DNA from: an uncultured Lachnospiraceae bacterium
GTDB taxonomy: Bacteria; Bacillota; Clostridia; Lachnospirales; Lachnospiraceae
Length of the DNA stretch: 34,723 bases
Direction: 5' to 3'
Assembly: GCA_944381485.1 (NCBI GenBank)
Contig: CALWLI010000033.1
Coordinates: 1-34,723 of the forward strand
The notes beneath the pieces are model-generated. The model saw only the letters and a list, made by a program, of their open reading frames with translations. It searched no databases and had not been told where the DNA came from. Position numbers and translations under genes: made by a program. Shown piece by piece: positions 15,690 through 23,115 of the stretch. The number at the start of each line of letters is the position of its first letter. The stretch's first letter is position 1.

Positions 15690-17789
15690 TTGGATAAGAT
15701 AGATGGCTTTCTCAGTGTCGGAAAAAACGACCGGAGCGAAGAGAAGGCTGAAAAGGAAGTAAAGACTGTAAAGCGCAGATTGACGCGCAAGGTAAACGGG
15801 ACCAAAAAGACGGTCTCAAAAAAGACGGAGATTTTAAAGCAGGACGCCGAGACAGCGGAACCTGTAAAGGATGAAAAGAAAAAGGGCCGCACAAAGGGGA
15901 ATACTCAGAACAGGCCCAAGGCTGTAAAGGCAAAGCCTGAAAAGGCTGTAAAGAAAAAAGAAAATGAGGGAGAGGAGAAGGCTCCCGCAGAAAAGAAGGC
16001 GGTACGGAAGAAAAAGCAGCCTTCGCAGCCTACAGAGAAGAAGGCAGAGAAAAAGCAGGATAAAAAATCGGGACGTACGGGACGTACAAATATAATAGAG
16101 GCCGCCAGGAACCTCTTCAAGGCACCTGAAAAAGGTGAAAACAAGCACATTAAAATAATACCTCTCGGAGGACTGGAGCAGATAGGAATGAACATCACAG
16201 CCTTCGAGTATGAGGACAGTATAGTTGTTGTGGACTGCGGACTGGCATTCCCCGGGGACGATATGCTGGGAGTTGATCTGGTCATCCCTGACGTCACCTA
16301 TCTCAAGCAGAACATAGAAAAGGTGAAGGGCTTTGTAATAACCCACGGACATGAGGACCATATAGGTGCTCTGCCCTACATACTCAGGGATATAAATGTG
16401 CCTGTTTATTCCACAAGGCTTACCATAGCCCTTATTGAGAACAAGCTCAGAGAAGCTCAGCTCTTGGACAGCGCCAAGTTAAACGTGGTGAAGCATGGTG
16501 ATACGGTGAGACTTGGAAGCTTTGACATCGAATTTATAAAGACGAATCACTCCATACAGGATGCCAGCGCTCTGGCCATCCACTCTCCCGCAGGAACAGT
16601 TCTCCACACGGGAGATTTCAAGGTGGATTACACCCCGGTATTCGGAGATGCCATAGATCTGCAGCGCTTTGCGGAGTTGGGAAGAGAGGGCGTACTTGCC
16701 CTCATGGCAGATTCCACCAACGCCTTGAGGACAGGCTTTACCATGTCTGAGAGGACTGTCGGAAGGACCTTTGACGCCATCTTTGCCGAGCATCCCAACA
16801 ACAGGATAATAGTTGCCACCTTTGCCTCCAACGTGGACAGAGTACAGCAGATAATAAACGATGCCTACAAGTACGACAGGAAGGTAGTGGTGGAGGGGCG
16901 TTCCATGGTAAATGTTATAGGCACAGCTTCAGAGCTGGGATATATAAACATTCCTGAGGGGACTCTCATAGACATAGACAATATAAAGAATTATCCTGAC
17001 GAAAAGACAGTCATAGTGACTACCGGAAGCCAGGGAGAATCCATGGCAGCACTTTCAAGGATGGCCTCATCCCAGCACAGGAAGGTATCCATAGGACCTT
17101 CGGACGTGGTGGTGCTGAGCTCTACACCCATACCGGGAAATGAGAAGGCGGTGGCAAAGGTAATAAATGAGCTTTCTCAGAAGCATGCCGAGGTGATATA
17201 CCAGGATACTCATGTATCAGGACACGCCTGTCAGGAGGAGCTTAAGCTCATATATTCTCTGGTACACCCCAAGTATGCCATTCCTGTTCACGGAGAGTAC
17301 AGACATCGTCTGGGACAGACAAGGATAGCCGAGGCCATAGGCATACCCAAGGAAAACATTATTATGGCTTCCACCGGAGACGTTATCGATATAGGCTATG
17401 ACTCCTGCAGGATAGTCGACCATGTTCAGTCCGGAGGCCTTATGGTGGACGGGCTCGGAGTCGGAGACGTGGGTAACATAGTTTTAAGAGACAGACAGAA
17501 CCTGGCTCAGAACGGTATAATAGTAGTGGTACTTACTCTGGAAAAGTATTCGGGACATGTGCTCTCGGGACCTGATATAGTTACAAGAGGATTTGTCTAT
17601 GTCAGGGAGTCGGAGCCTCTTATCGACGAGGCGAGAGGAGTGGTAAGGGACGCTGTCGATGACTGCCTGGTGCGCCATGTAAGTGACTGGGGAAAGATCA
17701 AAAATGTCATAAGGGACAGCCTCTCGGACTATTTCTGGAAAAAATTGAAGAGAAATCCCATGATACTTCCCATAATAATGGAAGTATAG
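15690..17789 (+). CDS. rnjA: Ribonuclease J with long basic N-terminal extension
   Basis: Endo/5'-exoribonuclease central to RNA decay in Firmicutes. The metallo-beta-lactamase domain starts near residue 153 (KIIPLGGLEQIGMN) and carries the zinc motif HGHEDH at about 219-224; beta-CASP and C-terminal domains follow to residue 699. Typical RNase J is about 555 residues. The extra ~150 N-terminal residues are Lys/Glu/Ala/Pro-rich repeats that look disordered and RNA- or ribosome-binding; similar basic extensions occur in some other RNase J proteins. I choose the TTG at 15690, ten bases after AAGGAGG, over the GTG at 15660, whose AAGGGG is too close. Last gene of the mtaB run. Confidence 0.94.
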   Translation: MDKIDGFLSVGKNDRSEEKAEKEVKTVKRRLTRKVNGTKKTVSKKTEILKQDAETAEPVKDEKKKGRTKGNTQNRPKAVKAKPEKAVKKKENEGEEKAPAEKKAVRKKKQPSQPTEKKAEKKQDKKSGRTGRTNIIEAARNLFKAPEKGENKHIKIIPLGGLEQIGMNITAFEYEDSIVVVDCGLAFPGDDMLGVDLVIPDVTYLKQNIEKVKGFVITHGHEDHIGALPYILRDINVPVYSTRLTIALIENKLREAQLLDSAKLNVVKHGDTVRLGSFDIEFIKTNHSIQDASALAIHSPAGTVLHTGDFKVDYTPVFGDAIDLQRFAELGREGVLALMADSTNALRTGFTMSERTVGRTFDAIFAEHPNNRIIVATFASNVDRVQQIINDAYKYDRKVVVEGRSMVNVIGTASELGYINIPEGTLIDIDNIKNYPDEKTVIVTTGSQGESMAALSRMASSQHRKVSIGPSDVVVLSSTPIPGNEKAVAKVINELSQKHAEVIYQDTHVSGHACQEELKLIYSLVHPKYAIPVHGEYRHRLGQTRIAEAIGIPKENIIMASTGDVIDIGYDSCRIVDHVQSGGLMVDGLGVGDVGNIVLRDRQNLAQNGIIVVVLTLEKYSGHVLSGPDIVTRGFVYVRESEPLIDEARGVVRDAVDDCLVRHVSDWGKIKNVIRDSLSDYFWKKLKRNPMILPIIMEV

Positions 17790-17794
17790 TAAAT

Positions 17795-17893
17795 AAAAGA
17801 TCCCTGTCCGGGGCAAAGATATGTCCCCTTTTGCCGGAGGATAACCGGCGAGAGGGGCATATTCTGAAAAACGCTCCGAGACAGGGATCTTTT
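17795..17893. terminator. Large nested hairpin after RNase J (bidirectional terminator or structured RNA)
   Basis: Three nested stems: outer AAAAGATCCCTGTC (17795-17808) with GACAGGGATCTTTT (17880-17893), 14 bp perfect; a middle stem 17819-17829 with 17853-17862 (10 bp, one bulge); and an inner GCCGG/CCGGC (17833-17837, 17845-17849). A and T tracts flank both ends. It ends both RNase J and the converging Fe-S protein gene, but it is far larger than an ordinary terminator. Confidence 0.75.
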
Positions 17894-17987
17894 CTGTGAA
17901 ATTTTGCGGCATCTGACATTTCAAGTGCAAAATCTGTTCATTATACATCTGAATGCCGCGCATATTAATATTTTTAAGTTTTTGTGC

Positions 17988-18617
17988 TTAGTCCTCCAAC
18001 AGATCTCCACGAGTTGACACGGTATATACCTGCCAAGGGATGAACTTTCCGCTTCTCTTTAGGGCCTCCTTTGCGGCATACTCAAGACCGCCGCAGCAGG
18101 GGACCTCCATGCGAACTATATCAAGGCTCCGGATATCGTTCTCCCTTATTATCTCCGTGAGCTTCTCGGAGTAATCTATACTGTCAAGCTTGGGGCAGCC
18201 GACTATGCAGATATGGTTTTTAAGAAACTTTTTATGGAAATTGCCGTGGGCAAAGGCGGTGCAATCGGCAGCCACAAGAAGTCTTGCACCATCAAAATAT
18301 GGAGCTTTCACAGGGACAAGCTTTATCTGGACAGGCCATTGCATAAGCTCACTTTTACTGCAGGGCTCGGGCATGGCAGGTAACTTTTTATTCATGAGCA
18401 CAGCCTGCCTGTCATAGGCCGCGGCCTCCCTCTCCTCAAAGCTTATGGCATTTTGCGGGCAGGCGGGCAGGCAGTCGCCCAGACCGTCACAGTAATCCTC
18501 TCTCATAAGCTTAGCCTTACCGTTTACCACTTCTATAGCGCCTTCATGACAGGCTTTTGCGCAAAGGCCGCAGCCATCACACTTCTCTTCGTCTATATGT
18601 ATTATTTTCCTTATCAT
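17988..18617 (-). CDS. 4Fe-4S ferredoxin-type protein with cysteine-rich C-terminal domain
   Basis: A 209-residue protein. Residues 1-60 form a two-cluster ferredoxin: CxxCxxCxxxC at Cys13, 16, 19, 23 and a second set Cys43, 49, 53 followed by Pro. The C-terminal half (about 105-209) holds AADCTAFA (Cys119), IVGCPKLD (Cys141) and VPCCGGLE (Cys174-175), a conserved-looking cysteine set of unknown role. Proteins of this type often accompany Crp/Fnr regulators and hydroxylamine reductase (hcp) in anaerobes; hcp is not visible here. The start at 18617 has AAGGAGAAG upstream; a longer reading overlaps the regulator gene and is rejected. An operator palindrome lies at the right distance for activation. 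Confidence 0.85.
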   Translation of the reverse strand: MIRKIIHIDEEKCDGCGLCAKACHEGAIEVVNGKAKLMREDYCDGLGDCLPACPQNAISFEEREAAAYDRQAVLMNKKLPAMPEPCSKSELMQWPVQIKLVPVKAPYFDGARLLVAADCTAFAHGNFHKKFLKNHICIVGCPKLDSIDYSEKLTEIIRENDIRSLDIVRMEVPCCGGLEYAAKEALKRSGKFIPWQVYTVSTRGDLLED

Positions 18618-18636
18618 AAAACTTCTCCTTCTTCCC

Positions 18637-18664
18637 TTGCTTTTTGACGGGATTATAGTATAAT
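18637..18664 (+). promoter_or_regulatory. Promoter of the Crp/Fnr regulator gene
   Basis: TTGCTT (18637-18642) and a perfect TATAAT (18659-18664) with a 16-base spacer; start near 18671, which puts the palindrome at 18680 within the transcribed leader. Confidence 0.55.
18652..18657 (-). promoter_or_regulatory. -10 element of the Fe-S protein gene, activator-dependent type
   Basis: A perfect TATAAT on the minus strand (18657-18652). The region 17 bases upstream (CATACT) is a poor -35. If transcription starts at about 18645, the centre of the palindrome at 18680-18693 lies at -41.5, the classic position for a Crp/Fnr activator replacing the -35. Confidence 0.55.
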
Positions 18665-18679
18665 CCTCCGGTAAAGTAT

Positions 18680-18693
18680 GTTGCAGTTGCAAC
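18680..18693. promoter_or_regulatory. Palindromic operator for the Crp/Fnr regulator
   Basis: GTTGCA-GT-TGCAAC, a perfect 14-base inverted repeat between the divergent Fe-S protein and Crp/Fnr genes. Dyad size fits this regulator family. Location predicts activation of the Fe-S gene and repression of the regulator's own gene. Confidence 0.65.
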
Positions 18694-18713
18694 GTTTGAA
18701 AGGAAAAATATAA

Positions 18714-19460
18714 ATGAATACAGCTATAAATGAAAGCTTTGGCCTGATCGGAAATTCGCAGCTTTTTTCCGACATAGCCCCCTCGGATTGGGATGAAGTC
18801 GCAGATATACTCGAGGCAGACATAAAGAGCTTCGGGAGAGGGGAGTATATAGCATACTCCGGAGACCGCCTCAGATACATAGGCATAGTCCTTTCGGGAA
18901 GGATACATATAATGAAGGACGACTTTTACGGCAATTCGGTCATACTCACGGATCTTAACAGGGGAGATGCCTTCGGGGAGACCTTTGCCTGTGGAGGCTT
19001 TGAACTGACGGTAAATATCAGGGCGGAGGAGGACACAGAGGTGCTGCGCATAAAGCCTGAAGGCATACTTAAAGGCAGCGCCGGGGCAAAAAATAAAAAT
19101 TTGGAAAAAGACTGCGGCAGCTATCACAGACAGGAGCTTGTTCTCACACTTTTGAGAAACCTGGTCAAGCTCTTCTCCTCGAAAAACTTTTTTATCACAG
19201 GAAGGATAGAACACCTGTCAAAAAAGAAAACCGAGGACAAATTGCTGTCATACCTTACGGATGTTGAGAGGAGAGGGAAGAAGGATAAAAACGGAGTATT
19301 TGAGATCAATTTTAACAGGCAGGAGCTTGCCGATTACCTGGCTGTGGACAGGAGTGCCCTGTCGTCTGTTATGGGAAGGCTCAGAAAAAGAGGGGTGCTG
19401 GAATTTAAGAAAAATAAATTCCGCATAATAAAGAGGACAGACTCCCTTAAGGAGATTTAA
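18714..19460 (+). CDS. Crp/Fnr family transcriptional regulator
   Basis: A 248-residue regulator with a cyclic-nucleotide-type sensor domain (about residues 15-115; GEYIAYSGD and NRGDAFGE are the beta-roll landmarks), a dimerisation helix region (about 135-165) and a winged-helix DNA-binding domain with the helix-turn-helix around 200-230 (NRQELADYLAVDRSALSSVMGRLRKRG). The FNR-type N-terminal cysteine cluster is absent; only Cys93 and Cys134 are present, so an Fe-S oxygen sensor of the FNR kind is unlikely. The cAMP-binding arginine signature is also not obvious. Divergent Fe-S gene and shared palindrome suggest local redox or nitrosative stress control. Start supported by AAAGGAAAA. Confidence 0.9.
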   Translation: MNTAINESFGLIGNSQLFSDIAPSDWDEVADILEADIKSFGRGEYIAYSGDRLRYIGIVLSGRIHIMKDDFYGNSVILTDLNRGDAFGETFACGGFELTVNIRAEEDTEVLRIKPEGILKGSAGAKNKNLEKDCGSYHRQELVLTLLRNLVKLFSSKNFFITGRIEHLSKKKTEDKLLSYLTDVERRGKKDKNGVFEINFNRQELADYLAVDRSALSSVMGRLRKRGVLEFKKNKFRIIKRTDSLKEI

Positions 19461-19471
19461 GCAAATTGGAT

Positions 19472-19499
19472 TTGTATGTTTAAACAATTATGATATAAT
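19472..19499 (+). promoter_or_regulatory. Promoter of the MltG-like to recO run
   Basis: TTGTAT (19472-19477) and a perfect TATAAT (19494-19499) with a 16-base spacer. The leader of about 80 bases contains an imperfect stem, GCC-T-TGCAG with CTGCA-GGC (19502-19524). Confidence 0.55.
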
Positions 19500-19585
19500 G
19501 AGCCTTGCAGAGTTCCCTGCAGGCGCGGGAAGCTCCATAAGGCTGATGCCTCATCATTTTGAAAGGAATACTTATATTTAATAAG

Positions 19586-20149
19586 ATGGATAATAACGAG
19601 AATGCATTGCAAAAGATAAGCGGATTTTTGACAGGATTTGCCGGCAGGGTTATAGTTATAGCTCTTCTGGTACTGGCCTGTGCTTACGGATTAAAGACAA
19701 GCTATGATTTCGGACATGATATTTTTTATCAGGAGCTGGTGGAGGCGGCGCCCGGACAGGACAAAAACATCAAGATAGGGCAGGATGAGACTCTTGACAG
19801 CGTGGCATCCCTTCTGAAGGATGAGGGCCTCATAAGAAATGAGATAGCCTTCAAGGTACAGGGTATCCTGTACGAGGTGGATATAAAACCCGGGGAGTAT
19901 ATACTCAACACTTCAATGACTACTAAAGAGATATTGGAGAAGTTTATGGAGGCTCCCGAGGAGACTGTGCCCCAGGAGACGGAGGCTCAGGATGTGATCG
20001 GCGGAGGAGACGAAAGCATAGGAGCAGATCAGGTCGAGGCCGCTCAGAGAGAAGGAATAGATATCGAGGCCGAAACTGCAGGAGAGACAGGGGGAGAAAC
20101 AGCCGGAGATACAGAAGCTGATGGCGCTGAGGAGAGCCTCTCCGAATAA
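19586..20149 (+). CDS. MltG-like membrane protein lacking the catalytic domain
   Basis: A 187-residue protein with a membrane segment (about residues 20-36) and an extracytoplasmic domain (about 60-122) that resembles the LysM-like N-terminal part of the endolytic transglycosylase MltG: IKIGQDETLDSVASLLKDEGLI and KPGEYILNTSM are recognisable pieces. The YceG catalytic domain with its essential Glu, which should follow, is absent; instead an acidic low-complexity tail of E, A, G, T residues runs to the end. It occupies the mltG (yrrL) position in the conserved order before the yrrM-like methyltransferase. The start is unsure: ATG at 19586 has its GGA about 18 bases upstream, and an in-frame TTG at 19559 exists. 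Confidence 0.75.
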   Translation: MDNNENALQKISGFLTGFAGRVIVIALLVLACAYGLKTSYDFGHDIFYQELVEAAPGQDKNIKIGQDETLDSVASLLKDEGLIRNEIAFKVQGILYEVDIKPGEYILNTSMTTKEILEKFMEAPEETVPQETEAQDVIGGGDESIGADQVEAAQREGIDIEAETAGETGGETAGDTEADGAEESLSE

Positions 20150-20179
20150 AACCGATACCATATATGGAGATGAAGTAAA

Positions 20180-20851
20180 TTGGACCAAAGGAGAATAACA
20201 GACTACCTGCTGTCTCTGGAGAAGGAGGAGGACGGCTTCCTCTCACAGCTCAGAGACCGCTGTGAGCTTGAAAATATACCGATCATAAGAAAAGAGACAG
20301 AGAGCCTTCTTAGGACTTTGACAGTGCTGAGAAGGCCTGAAAAGATACTGGAGCTGGGAACGGCTTTGGGCTACAGCTCCATAGTAATGGAGAGGGCTCT
20401 CTGCGGCATGGGTCATATAATAACTGTGGAGAGCTACTCAAAAAGGATACCGATGGCCTTGAAAAACATCAGGGATGCAGGCTTTTCCGGCAGGATAAAC
20501 CTGCTTAACGAGGATGCGGACAGGGCTCTATGCGCCTTGAGGGCTTCGGGACTTCATTTGCCTGAGGCGGGCTCAGGCTTTGACCTTGTATTTATGGATG
20601 CGGCAAAGGGGCAGTATTTAAACTGGCTTCCGAGGGTCCTTGACATGATGAATTTAGGTGGACTTCTTGTCTGCGACAATGTGCTGCAGGACTTTACGGT
20701 CATGGAGTCCCGCTTTACTGTGGAGCGCAGAGACAGGACCATACATGAAAGAATGAGAGAATTCCTCTATGAGATAAAACACAGCGAAAGACTTGAGAGC
20801 TCTGTCATTCCCATAGGAGACGGAGTGAGTATTTCTGTGAAGCTGTACTGA
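20180..20851 (+). CDS. TrmR-like SAM-dependent O-methyltransferase
   Basis: A 223-residue class I methyltransferase of the caffeoyl-CoA O-methyltransferase-like family. The SAM loop ELGTALGYSS lies at residues 58-67; FDLVFMDAAKGQY (about 135-147) carries the metal/catalytic aspartate. The Bacillus homologue in the same gene order (YrrM, renamed TrmR) methylates 5-hydroxyuridine at the tRNA wobble position; the U32 partner next door supports that role here (inference). The start is a TTG at 20180 with GGAG ten bases upstream; no ATG fits the frame nearby. It lies 30 bases after the MltG-like gene. Confidence 0.88.
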   Translation: MDQRRITDYLLSLEKEEDGFLSQLRDRCELENIPIIRKETESLLRTLTVLRRPEKILELGTALGYSSIVMERALCGMGHIITVESYSKRIPMALKNIRDAGFSGRINLLNEDADRALCALRASGLHLPEAGSGFDLVFMDAAKGQYLNWLPRVLDMMNLGGLLVCDNVLQDFTVMESRFTVERRDRTIHERMREFLYEIKHSERLESSVIPIGDGVSISVKLY

Positions 20852-20898
20852 TTTTTTGACGGACAGCTGAAGACAGCATAAGACGGAGATTTTTGCGA

Positions 20899-22137
20899 AT
20901 GAAGAGAGATAAAAAACCTGAATTACTGATACCTGCAGGCAATTTGGACACATTAAAGACTGCTGTGATCTATGGAGCCGATGCGGTCTATATAGGAGGG
21001 GAGGCCTTCGGCTTAAGGGCCAAGGCTGACAACTTTTCCATACCCGAGATGATAGAGGGCATAGCCTTTGCCCACGAGCATAAAACGAAGGTGTATGTGA
21101 CTGCAAATATACTGGCCCACAACGGTGACATAAGGGAGGCTCAAGCATACTTCAATGAACTTAAGGATACGGGAGCCGATGCGGTCATAATATCAGACCC
21201 GGGGCTTTTCGACCTGGCAAGAAGGATAATGCCTGATATGGATATACACATATCGACCCAGGCAAACAACACAAATTATATGACCTATCTTTTCTGGCAC
21301 AGGCTTGGTGCAAAGAGGGTCGTAAGTGCCAGAGAGCTTTCTCTCAGGGAGATAGCTGAGATAAGAGAGGCGATCCCTGATGATATGGAGATAGAGAGCT
21401 TCGTCCACGGAGCAATGTGTATTTCCTACTCCGGAAGATGTCTGCTTTCCTCCTTTATGGCGGGGAGGGATGCCAACCGGGGAGCCTGCACCCATCCCTG
21501 CAGATGGAAGTACAGCCTTATGGAGGAGACCAGGCCGGGAGAGTACTTTCCTGTGGAGGAAAATGAGAGGGGAACCTATATATTCAACTCAAAGGACCTG
21601 TGCATGATAGAACACATACCGGAGCTCTGCGATGCCGGAATAGACAGCTTCAAGATAGAGGGAAGGATGAAGACAGCTCTTTATGTGGCGACAGTGGCAA
21701 GGACCTACAGAAAGGCCATAGATGATTACTTCACTTCCCCGGAGCTCTACAAAAGTAAAATAGAGGATTATAAGTCAGAGATAGGAAAGTGCACCATAAG
21801 AGATTTCACCACGGGCTTTTATTTCGGAAAGCCGGGCTCGGAGTCCCAGATATACGACAGGAGCACCTATCTCAAAAATTATACATATCTGGGAACAGTT
21901 TCCGCTGTATTAGGGGGCTATGCTGATATAGAGCAGAAGAACAAGTTTTCGGTGGGAGACAGGATAGAGATAATGAAGCCTGACTTTCGGAATCTTGAGA
22001 CCGAGGTGCTGGAGATAAGAGACGGGGAGACCTTAGAGAGCATGGAGTCCTGCCCCCATCCCAAGCAAAAGCTTAAGCTTAGACTCTCTGAGATGCCTGA
22101 GCCCTATGATATCATAAGAGTCAAATCGGAGGAGTAA
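20899..22137 (+). CDS. U32 family peptidase-like protein, probable tRNA 5-hydroxyuridine synthesis (TrhP-like)
   Basis: A 412-residue protein with the U32 signature ESFVHGAMCISYSGRC (from residue 166) and four cysteines, Cys174, 181, 197 and 201, at the spacing that holds a 4Fe-4S cluster in UbiU/UbiV-type U32 proteins (family knowledge). Despite the peptidase name, Bacillus YrrN/YrrO and E. coli TrhP act in prephenate-dependent hydroxylation of wobble uridine. Its place just after a TrmR-like methyltransferase fits that pathway. Bacillus has two such genes; here one. ATG at 20899 with GGAG ten bases before; a TTG at 20893 is less well placed. Confidence 0.9.
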   Translation: MKRDKKPELLIPAGNLDTLKTAVIYGADAVYIGGEAFGLRAKADNFSIPEMIEGIAFAHEHKTKVYVTANILAHNGDIREAQAYFNELKDTGADAVIISDPGLFDLARRIMPDMDIHISTQANNTNYMTYLFWHRLGAKRVVSARELSLREIAEIREAIPDDMEIESFVHGAMCISYSGRCLLSSFMAGRDANRGACTHPCRWKYSLMEETRPGEYFPVEENERGTYIFNSKDLCMIEHIPELCDAGIDSFKIEGRMKTALYVATVARTYRKAIDDYFTSPELYKSKIEDYKSEIGKCTIRDFTTGFYFGKPGSESQIYDRSTYLKNYTYLGTVSAVLGGYADIEQKNKFSVGDRIEIMKPDFRNLETEVLEIRDGETLESMESCPHPKQKLKLRLSEMPEPYDIIRVKSEE

Positions 22138-23091
22138 ATGGAAGTCCTTTTTATTTTTGCAGCCGGGATCTGCGCTCTTTATTTTGTGCTGATCGTTGCA
22201 TACTCAGGCATAGGAACATCCTTCTGCCTGATATGGCTGTTTTTTGCGGCTCTTTGCGGGGCGGCCTCCAGGCTTTGCGTCCATGTGAAGGGCCACAGAC
22301 AGAGCCTTCCGGGAAGGTGGACGGTATTTCTGTTTACCACCTTTATCCTGGGGCTTACAGTCCTTGCCGTAATGGTAGGCTTTGTGCTTAAGGCGGCAAA
22401 GACGCCTGAGAAACAAAAGCTTGACTATGTCATTGTTCTGGGAGCAAAGATATACCCGGACAGGATGAGCCTTACCTTAAAGAACAGACTTGATAAGGCC
22501 TACGAATATCATATTGAGAATCCGGAGACCAAATTTGTCCTGTCAGGAGGACAGGGCAGAGACGAGTATCTGCCTGAGGCCGTAGCCATGTACAACTATC
22601 TGCACCTCAAGGGCATGCCGGAGGAAAATATGATAATTGAGATGTTTTCTACCAGTACAACAGAAAATATCGCATATTCAATGCTGACTATCGAAGAGGA
22701 TATGAAAAGAACCGAGTCTAAGGTGATGGAAGATCTGAAGGACTCTGTTCAGATAAAGCTCAGGGAGAGGATAGAGTTCGGAATTGCCCCTGTGGACAGA
22801 GGCATAGATATTATAGAGGAGAGTCTTAAAGAAAGACCGCCACACCCCGGAAAGCCGGAGACTGCGGCCGGCGAGGAGGAAAAAGCCGGCAAACAGGCGG
22901 CGGATATGGGGCCCTCGGTGGGAGTCCTCACAAATGATTTCCACATGCTGAGAGCTATTATGATAGCTAAGGAGAGAGGTCTGAAGAATGTGTCGGGCAT
23001 ATCGGCCCCCTCGGACCCCATACTTTTCGTTCACTTCTGTGTGAGGGAGTGCGCAGCCATATTAAAAGACAGGATAATGGGCAACATGTAA
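22138..23091 (+). CDS. YdcF/DUF218 family membrane protein with internal insertion
   Basis: A 317-residue protein with three to four N-terminal membrane segments (residues 1-85) and a DUF218 domain from about 95: DYVIVLGAKI, LSGGQGRDEYLPEA and TSTTENIAYS are typical, as is the later VGVLTNDFHMLRA. Between them (about 190-258) lies an inserted, charged, Pro/Glu/Lys-rich stretch not expected in the compact fold. Members such as SanA and ElyC affect the cell envelope; the reaction is unknown. The ATG immediately follows the U32 stop, so translation is coupled. Confidence 0.85.
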   Translation: MEVLFIFAAGICALYFVLIVAYSGIGTSFCLIWLFFAALCGAASRLCVHVKGHRQSLPGRWTVFLFTTFILGLTVLAVMVGFVLKAAKTPEKQKLDYVIVLGAKIYPDRMSLTLKNRLDKAYEYHIENPETKFVLSGGQGRDEYLPEAVAMYNYLHLKGMPEENMIIEMFSTSTTENIAYSMLTIEEDMKRTESKVMEDLKDSVQIKLRERIEFGIAPVDRGIDIIEESLKERPPHPGKPETAAGEEEKAGKQAADMGPSVGVLTNDFHMLRAIMIAKERGLKNVSGISAPSDPILFVHFCVRECAAILKDRIMGNM

Positions 23092-23115
23092 ATATCAAGG
23101 TAAAAAGGAGAAGAG

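Noticed and set aside
15834-16361. Minus-strand frames with many Phe/Leu residues within the RNase J tail
   Set aside because: The composition is the mirror of Lys-rich codons (AAG read backwards as CTT); no start signal and it contradicts a strong + strand gene.
18618-19214. Long N-terminal extension of the Fe-S protein frame
   Set aside because: It would overlap the regulator gene and the operator, and a proper ribosome-binding site precedes the ATG at 18617.
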